From: an uncultured Prevotella sp.
Lineage (GTDB): Bacteria > Bacteroidota > Bacteroidia > Bacteroidales > Bacteroidaceae
Length of the DNA stretch: 28,855 bases
Assembly: GCA_937906495.1 (NCBI GenBank)
Contig: CALCVT010000013.1
Span: 1-28,855, forward strand
Direction: 5' to 3'
Part shown: in pieces, positions 24,361 to 28,855 of the stretch
How positions within the stretch are numbered: position 1 is the first letter of the stretch
How the letters are laid out: every line of letters starts with the position of its first letter
Notes under the pieces: model-generated
What the model was told of the DNA's origin: nothing
Seen by the model: only the letters and a program-made list of their open reading frames with translations
Database searches by the model: none
Position numbers and translations under genes: made by a program

Positions 24361-25806
24361 ATGGTTTTTTCCGATCTCTTCTTCATCTTTGTCTTTCTTC
24401 CCGCATTTTTACTATGCTACCTCATAGCCGTTTGGCTTGATAAACGCAGCAACAGCACCACCGGATTGACTAGTGCTCCTAAGCGCAATGCAGTACTGGT
24501 TGCCTTTTCGTTGATATTCTATGCTTGGGGAGAGCCTGTTTATGTTTTTTTAATGTTAGGAAGCGTACTGCTGAACTACTTTGTCGGATTGCTCATCGAC
24601 CGCCAGCAGCACTTCCGCAAAACAGCCTTGGCCGGCGGCATAATTCTTAATTTGGTCTTACTCGGCACCTTCAAGTATGCTGGATTTTTTGCACAAACAC
24701 TCTGCGACCTTGGACTGCCGGTTTCAATACCTGCCATCGCCCTACCCATAGGCATTAGTTTCTATACATTTCAATCTATTTCCTACCTCACCGATGTATA
24801 CAGGCGTGTAGCCCCGGCACAAAAGCGATTGAGTGGCTTGTTGCTCTACATCTCAATGTTTCCACAGCTAATAGCCGGACCTATTGTACGCTACGATATC
24901 GTAGCACACGATATAAGCCAACGCACCACCACCGCCCACGACCTTTCGGAGGGTGCATTCCGCTTTCTCATTGGTTTGGGCAAAAAGGTTATTCTTGCCA
25001 ATCAGTTTTCTGAAATTGCCACTCAATTTTTAGCCAACAGCCACCACGACCTCACTATGGCGGGAGCCTGGGTGGGCATATTGGCCTTTACCTTCCAAAT
25101 TTTCTTTGACTTTTCGGGCTACAGCGACATGGCCATTGGTTTGGGGCGCTGCTTAGGTTTCCGTTTTGCCGAGAACTTCAAGCACCCCTACTGCTGCAAC
25201 AGTATCACGGCTTTTTGGCGTCGCTGGCACATTTCGCTCGGAAGTTTCTTCCGCGACTATGTCTACATACCTTTAGGGGGCAACCGCCACCATCAGGCCC
25301 TGAATATTTTGATAGTTTGGTTTCTTACGGGTATGTGGCATGGCGCAAGTTGGAACTTCATTATCTGGGGCTTATACTTCGGACTCATTGTGATGATTGA
25401 GAAACATACACTGCTCAAGGTGCAACACCGCATTCCCGCTCCCCTGCTCCATCTTTATGCCCTACTGCTAGTGGTTATTGGCTGGGGTATTTTCTACTTT
25501 GACGATATGGGTCGCATGGGCAGTTTCTTTACAGCCTTTTTCGGTTTACAAGGCGAATGGAACGACTTTGCTGCCGAGAGTGCCCTCACGGCCAACTTTT
25601 GGCTTTGGATTACGGCCATTCTGTTCAGTATGCCAGTGTACGACACCATTACCAGCCTCTATACCCGTGTGTTTCCTACGTCAAATGTACTGAGCCGCAG
25701 CCTCAGCATGCTGGTACGATTAGCATTGTCTATTGCCATTCTAGGCATGAGTGTGGCTCTATTGGTAGGAGCTACCAACAATGCCTTTATCTATACACGT
25801 TTTTAA
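24361..25806 (+). CDS. MBOAT family O-acyltransferase (AlgI/DltB-like)
   Basis: A 481-residue polytopic membrane O-acyltransferase. In characterised relatives (AlgI, DltB) it moves an acyl group across the membrane to a partner that modifies a surface polymer. Visible signatures are P-I-G-I-S-F-Y-T-F-Q-S-I-S-Y near residues 134-147, F-P-Q-L-I-A-G-P-I-V-R near 168-178, F-W-R-R-W-H-I-S-L-G with H290, and the catalytic-type H327 in G-M-W-H-G-A-S-W-N. Length and order match AlgI. About ten membrane helices are seen. Two DHHW/AlgX-like genes follow 38 and 1140 bases later, the classic partner arrangement for polysaccharide O-acetylation. The substrate polymer is not identifiable here. A long leader with a GC-rich hairpin precedes it. 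Confidence 0.93.
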   Translation: MVFSDLFFIFVFLPAFLLCYLIAVWLDKRSNSTTGLTSAPKRNAVLVAFSLIFYAWGEPVYVFLMLGSVLLNYFVGLLIDRQQHFRKTALAGGIILNLVLLGTFKYAGFFAQTLCDLGLPVSIPAIALPIGISFYTFQSISYLTDVYRRVAPAQKRLSGLLLYISMFPQLIAGPIVRYDIVAHDISQRTTTAHDLSEGAFRFLIGLGKKVILANQFSEIATQFLANSHHDLTMAGAWVGILAFTFQIFFDFSGYSDMAIGLGRCLGFRFAENFKHPYCCNSITAFWRRWHISLGSFFRDYVYIPLGGNRHHQALNILIVWFLTGMWHGASWNFIIWGLYFGLIVMIEKHTLLKVQHRIPAPLLHLYALLLVVIGWGIFYFDDMGRMGSFFTAFFGLQGEWNDFAAESALTANFWLWITAILFSMPVYDTITSLYTRVFPTSNVLSRSLSMLVRLALSIAILGMSVALLVGATNNAFIYTRF

Positions 25807-25844
25807 ATACCCACACCTGCAATTATACTTTTACTTGCCACCAT

Positions 25845-26858
25845 ATGCTACCAACCATGTTCAGATACTTTATGCTACTTTGCCTGGCTACCTGCCTGCC
25901 CTTGCAATCATTTGCCGACAGCACACGCAAAACTTTCCGCGGACGCAAAGGCATTATTGTCGTTGCCGATAGCAGCGAAGTGCGTGCCATGGAACCTTTT
26001 GGCGGAGCTGTACCCGGCGGAGTGTGGTATGCCAATGCCATCAACCATTGTGCAGCAGCCTTCGAAGCCGGCACACGCGTTTATAGTATGGTTATACCTA
26101 CTGCAGTAGCCTTTTATTGCCCCGATGATATGCGCTCGCACTCCAACGACGAAAAGCAAGTAATTGACTTTATGTATAAAAGTCTAGACAAAGGAGTTGA
26201 ACATATAGACGTTTATACTCCATTGAGCCAACGTACCGCCGAGCCCATCTATGCCCGTACCGACCATCATTGGATGCCCCTTGCAGCCTACTACGCTGCG
26301 GGCGAATTTGCCCGCAAGGCAGGAGTCCCATTCGATAGTCTGTGCAATTACAACCGCCACGTGGTACGCAATTTTGTAGGCACACTTTATCGCTTTTCGC
26401 GCATGCCCATTGTCAAGAAATATCCTGAGGAGTTTGTTTACTACACCCCCAAAGACACCAACTACACAGCAACCTTTGTAAGCTACCGGCTGAACAGCAA
26501 CCGACAAGTTATAGGAGCTACCAATCCGGAGACTGCCAACTTTTTCAAACACTATGCAGATGGCAGCGGAAGCGCCTATTGCACCTTCATGGGGGGCGAC
26601 ACTCACACTGTTCATGTCAAGACAGGCACCCGCAACGGCCGCCGGCTGATGATTGTAAAGGATAGCTACGGCAACGCCTTGCCGGGCTACCTGTTTGGTT
26701 CGTTCGAAGAGATTTTTGTAGTTGACTTCCGTTTCTTTACCCAAAAGTTAGCTGCCTATGCCCGCAACAACCGCATAACCGATGTACTCTTTGTCAATAA
26801 CCTGCTCCATGCCTATAACCGCACAACGGCCCAAGCACTAATCGGACTGGCCCAATAA
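25845..26858 (+). CDS. DHHW/AlgX-like periplasmic SGNH-type protein, short copy
   Basis: A 337-residue secreted protein with an N-terminal hydrophobic signal (F-M-L-L-C-L-A-T-C-L-P) cleaved near A-D-S. It has the family D-H-H-W at 140-143 in R-T-D-H-H-W-M-P-L and a K-D-S-Y-G-N nucleophile-type segment with Ser274. AlgX/AlgJ relatives use Asp-His and Ser to acetylate polysaccharide in the periplasm. Compared with the next gene it lacks the membrane-anchored N-terminal segment and the low-complexity tail, so it is probably a soluble partner. The start could also be the ATG at 25857. I prefer 25845, which leaves 38 bases after the MBOAT stop. The two DHHW proteins align over most of their length and probably arose by duplication. 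Confidence 0.88.
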   Translation: MLPTMFRYFMLLCLATCLPLQSFADSTRKTFRGRKGIIVVADSSEVRAMEPFGGAVPGGVWYANAINHCAAAFEAGTRVYSMVIPTAVAFYCPDDMRSHSNDEKQVIDFMYKSLDKGVEHIDVYTPLSQRTAEPIYARTDHHWMPLAAYYAAGEFARKAGVPFDSLCNYNRHVVRNFVGTLYRFSRMPIVKKYPEEFVYYTPKDTNYTATFVSYRLNSNRQVIGATNPETANFFKHYADGSGSAYCTFMGGDTHTVHVKTGTRNGRRLMIVKDSYGNALPGYLFGSFEEIFVVDFRFFTQKLAAYARNNRITDVLFVNNLLHAYNRTTAQALIGLAQ

Positions 26859-26946
26859 AATTCCGGGCGGTCACATTAACACCCAAAGGTCGTACACCCC
26901 TTCTTTTTAGCATCCATTTTTTCCTTTTTTCTTCCTATTCAAAGCA

Positions 26947-28536
26947 ATGAAGCTGGACAAGATTTTCCTCGTTCTACTCGGAGCGGTATACGTCTCCATT
27001 ACGGTAGTGTTCACGGCTTTTCCGCGCAGCACATATTCGGAACTCGAAAAACGCGAACTCGCAACTTTTCCGGAGTTCAGTACCGACAAACTGCTTAACG
27101 GCCAGTTTACGGCTGAAGTCAGTTCGTGGTTTAGCGACAGCGAGCCCTACCGCGATGTACTTATGACCCTCTGTATGATGCAAAAGGATGCTTTGGCACT
27201 GCGGGTTGGAAACGATGAGGACGAAGTTACCTTTCACGCCTCGGCCGAAGTTCCTGCCGAAAAAACACCCGGAAAATCTACAACATCAGACGAAGATTTG
27301 CCTTTTCAAGACACAGGCTTAGCCAACGAGAATGCCAAGATAGCCAATAAGGGTATTATCATTGTGGGGAAAGGCGAGAAAGCACGTGCACTCATGGCCT
27401 ATGGCGGCAGTGGCAAGTCGGGCACTCCCTATGCCGAGGCAGCCAACAGCTATGCCCGTGCTCTGGGTTCGGGGGTAAAGGTCTACTGCATGGTCATTCC
27501 TACGGCAGCTGCCTACTACTGCCCCGACAAGGCTAAAAAATGCACCAACGACCAATGGCCCACCATAGCCAACATTCATGCGCACCTGACTGACGGAGCA
27601 CAGGCGGTCGACGTGTACCATACTCTGGGCCAACATGCTGCCGAAGACATCTACCTGCGAACCGACCACCACTGGGCACCCCTCGGAGCCTTCTACGCAG
27701 CCCAAAAATTTGCCCAGACTGCCGGTGTCCCATTCAAACCGCTTACAAACTACGACCGCCGCGTAGTACACAAAATTGTAGGCAGCATGTATGGTTACTC
27801 CAAAGATATTGCCATCAAAAATGCTCCCGAAGACTTTGTTTACTATGTGCCCAAGGGCTTGAACTACACTACCTGGTATACAGACTATACGATAAATGCT
27901 AACTTCCAGGTTACGAGCGAACGCAAACCTTATAAAAGTGCCTTCTTTATGCACTTCCCCGACGGACACGGCAGTGCCTACTGCACCTTTATGGGTAGCG
28001 ACATGCGCCTCACCAAGGTTGTTACAGGCACAACGAGCCCGCGCCGACTGCTCATCATTAAAGACAGCTTCGGAAATGCCCTGCCAGGTTTCCTGTTCTA
28101 CTCCTTCGGCGAAATTCACGTGGTCGACTTCCGATACTTCACGCGCAATATCGTTCAGTACATTCACGAAAACAAAATTACCGACGTACTCTTTGCCTGC
28201 AACATCTTCAACGTCAATGCATCGTCGGTAAGCAACAAAATGAAGCACTTCCTTAAACAGCAAAACGGCCACTACGCACCACGAACACCAGCCGACAGCA
28301 TAGTGCGCAAAGACACTACCCACCACCATACGCCCAAGGTGAACACAGCTGCAGGCACTTCTGCCGGTACAAATACAACTGCCGAAAAAGGCACAGCCAC
28401 GCCCCCGGAAAAAACATCAAAAACATCTACGGAGAGTATAGCTGAGCCCCAGGAAGGAAGTGTAAAATCAGACAAAAAGACTGTAAAGCCAAAGGATGGT
28501 GTAGCTCAAACAGCCTCATCAACTACAACTCCTTGA
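26947..28536 (+). CDS. DHHW/AlgX-like protein, membrane-anchored copy with long tail
   Basis: A 529-residue protein with an N-terminal hydrophobic helix (F-L-V-L-L-G-A-V-Y-V) that looks like an uncleaved anchor. A conserved stretch R-S-T-Y-S-E-L-E-K-R-E-L-A follows, as in other DHHW/AlgJ proteins. The catalytic-type D-H-H-W is at 240-243 and the K-D-S-F-G-N segment holds Ser374. The last 90 or so residues are a Thr/Lys/Pro/Ser-rich low-complexity tail, likely a wall-spanning or interaction linker. It is the third gene of the MBOAT operon, 88 bases after the short copy. Together the two would act on a surface polymer on the periplasmic side, with the MBOAT providing the acyl group. Which of the two is the transferase is unknown. 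Confidence 0.9.
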   Translation: MKLDKIFLVLLGAVYVSITVVFTAFPRSTYSELEKRELATFPEFSTDKLLNGQFTAEVSSWFSDSEPYRDVLMTLCMMQKDALALRVGNDEDEVTFHASAEVPAEKTPGKSTTSDEDLPFQDTGLANENAKIANKGIIIVGKGEKARALMAYGGSGKSGTPYAEAANSYARALGSGVKVYCMVIPTAAAYYCPDKAKKCTNDQWPTIANIHAHLTDGAQAVDVYHTLGQHAAEDIYLRTDHHWAPLGAFYAAQKFAQTAGVPFKPLTNYDRRVVHKIVGSMYGYSKDIAIKNAPEDFVYYVPKGLNYTTWYTDYTINANFQVTSERKPYKSAFFMHFPDGHGSAYCTFMGSDMRLTKVVTGTTSPRRLLIIKDSFGNALPGFLFYSFGEIHVVDFRYFTRNIVQYIHENKITDVLFACNIFNVNASSVSNKMKHFLKQQNGHYAPRTPADSIVRKDTTHHHTPKVNTAAGTSAGTNTTAEKGTATPPEKTSKTSTESIAEPQEGSVKSDKKTVKPKDGVAQTASSTTTP

Positions 28537-28749
28537 ATAAACCGAGCAAACAAAACGTAGTGAAAAGCCAACCTTTTTATAACCGAAGTGAAATGTTTTC
28601 CACACCTCGTGCATAAATTTATACACCCCTTACTTTTTGCACAGAGTCCGCATTGCACTTCAGTATTGGGTATAAAGTTTTGAATATGCGCAATCCGCTC
28701 ATTTGATTTTCTGCTCAGTTTTTTGAAAAGCTACAACTAAGGCAAATAG

Positions 28750-28792
28750 AATATGACCCGGTAACTTATTCGATAAGTTACCGGGTCATATT
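28750..28792 (+). terminator. 20-bp perfect hairpin after the DHHW operon
   Basis: Arms 28750-28769 and 28773-28792 are exact reverse complements (core TGACCCGGTAAC and GTTACCGGGTCA) around a 3-base loop. The tail is T-rich but broken. It lies about 210 bases past the stop codon and probably ends the MBOAT operon and any converging gene to the right. Confidence 0.75.
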
Positions 28793-28810
28793 CCATATTA
28801 TTCTTGCTTT

Positions 28811-28855
28811 TTACAGCCTCGAATCAGCCACAGGCTTTAGCGAGTTGAATAAATC
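28811..28855 (-). other. Possible 3' end of a minus-strand gene at the window edge
   Basis: Two minus-strand frames are open from the edge. One ends at TAA (plus 28811-28813, last residues A-D-S-R-L) and one at TGA (plus 28824-28826, last residues A-K-A-C-G). The hairpin at 28750-28792 is where a terminator for such a gene would sit. The frame cannot be chosen and no product can be named. Confidence 0.3.

Noticed and set aside
27319..28329. Minus-strand open frame of 336 codons inside the second DHHW gene
   Set aside because: Antisense shadow. The plus-strand gene carries the conserved motifs, and the shadow has a Val/Gly-rich composition with no domain.

Overview
The window reads as chromosomal core DNA from a member of the Bacteroidales (phylum Bacteroidota). 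The genus cannot be fixed from the sequence alone. Three things point there. Promoters match the Bacteroidota -7 element TAnnTTTG instead of the usual TATAAT. Ribosome binding sites are weak or absent. The gene content is also typical: a serC/serA/DUF1015 serine block with an ACT-less SerA that carries Lys in place of the catalytic His, a methylmalonyl-CoA decarboxylase-type carboxyltransferase/biotin-carrier operon, an arginine repressor, and AlgI/DHHW-type acetylation genes. I see no rRNA, tRNA, CRISPR array, prophage or insertion sequence.

Layout. 463-3949 (minus): serC, serA and a DUF1015 gene, ending in a clear terminator. 4499-7033 (plus): mmdA-type carboxyltransferase, a 90-residue protein of unknown function and a biotin carrier protein, driven by a promoter with a perfect 9-bp inverted repeat just upstream and closed by a terminator. 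7100-9680 (plus): an acyltransferase-3 family membrane protein and O-acetylhomoserine sulfhydrylase. 9929-16627 (minus): a flippase-like/LPG-synthase-type membrane protein followed by a 1858-residue alpha-2-macroglobulin-like protein without a thioester. 17123-18932 (minus): an AspT/YidE-type transporter with its own terminator. 19289-22130 (plus): prmA, argR and an argC homologue. 22177-23788 (minus): aspartate ammonia-lyase, sharing a bidirectional terminator with argC. 24187-28536 (plus): an MBOAT O-acyltransferase and two tandem DHHW/AlgX-like proteins.

How the genes fit together. SerC and SerA make serine from 3-phosphoglycerate. The carboxyltransferase and biotin carrier belong to propionate/methylmalonyl-CoA metabolism, but neither the membrane decarboxylase subunit nor a biotin carboxylase is encoded beside them. 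MetY makes homocysteine from O-acetylhomoserine. Aspartase and the AspT-type carrier could feed aspartate to fumarate respiration. The MBOAT and its two DHHW partners look like an export-coupled O-acetylation machine for a surface polysaccharide, by analogy with AlgI, AlgJ and AlgX.

The most unusual observation is the ArgC homologue directly downstream of argR. It keeps the fold motifs, but the catalytic Cys is Ser and the general-base His is Gln. Other points worth following are the unknown protein inside the carboxyltransferase operon, the thioester-less macroglobulin, the operator-like palindrome before mmdA, and a very GC-rich leader hairpin before the MBOAT gene.
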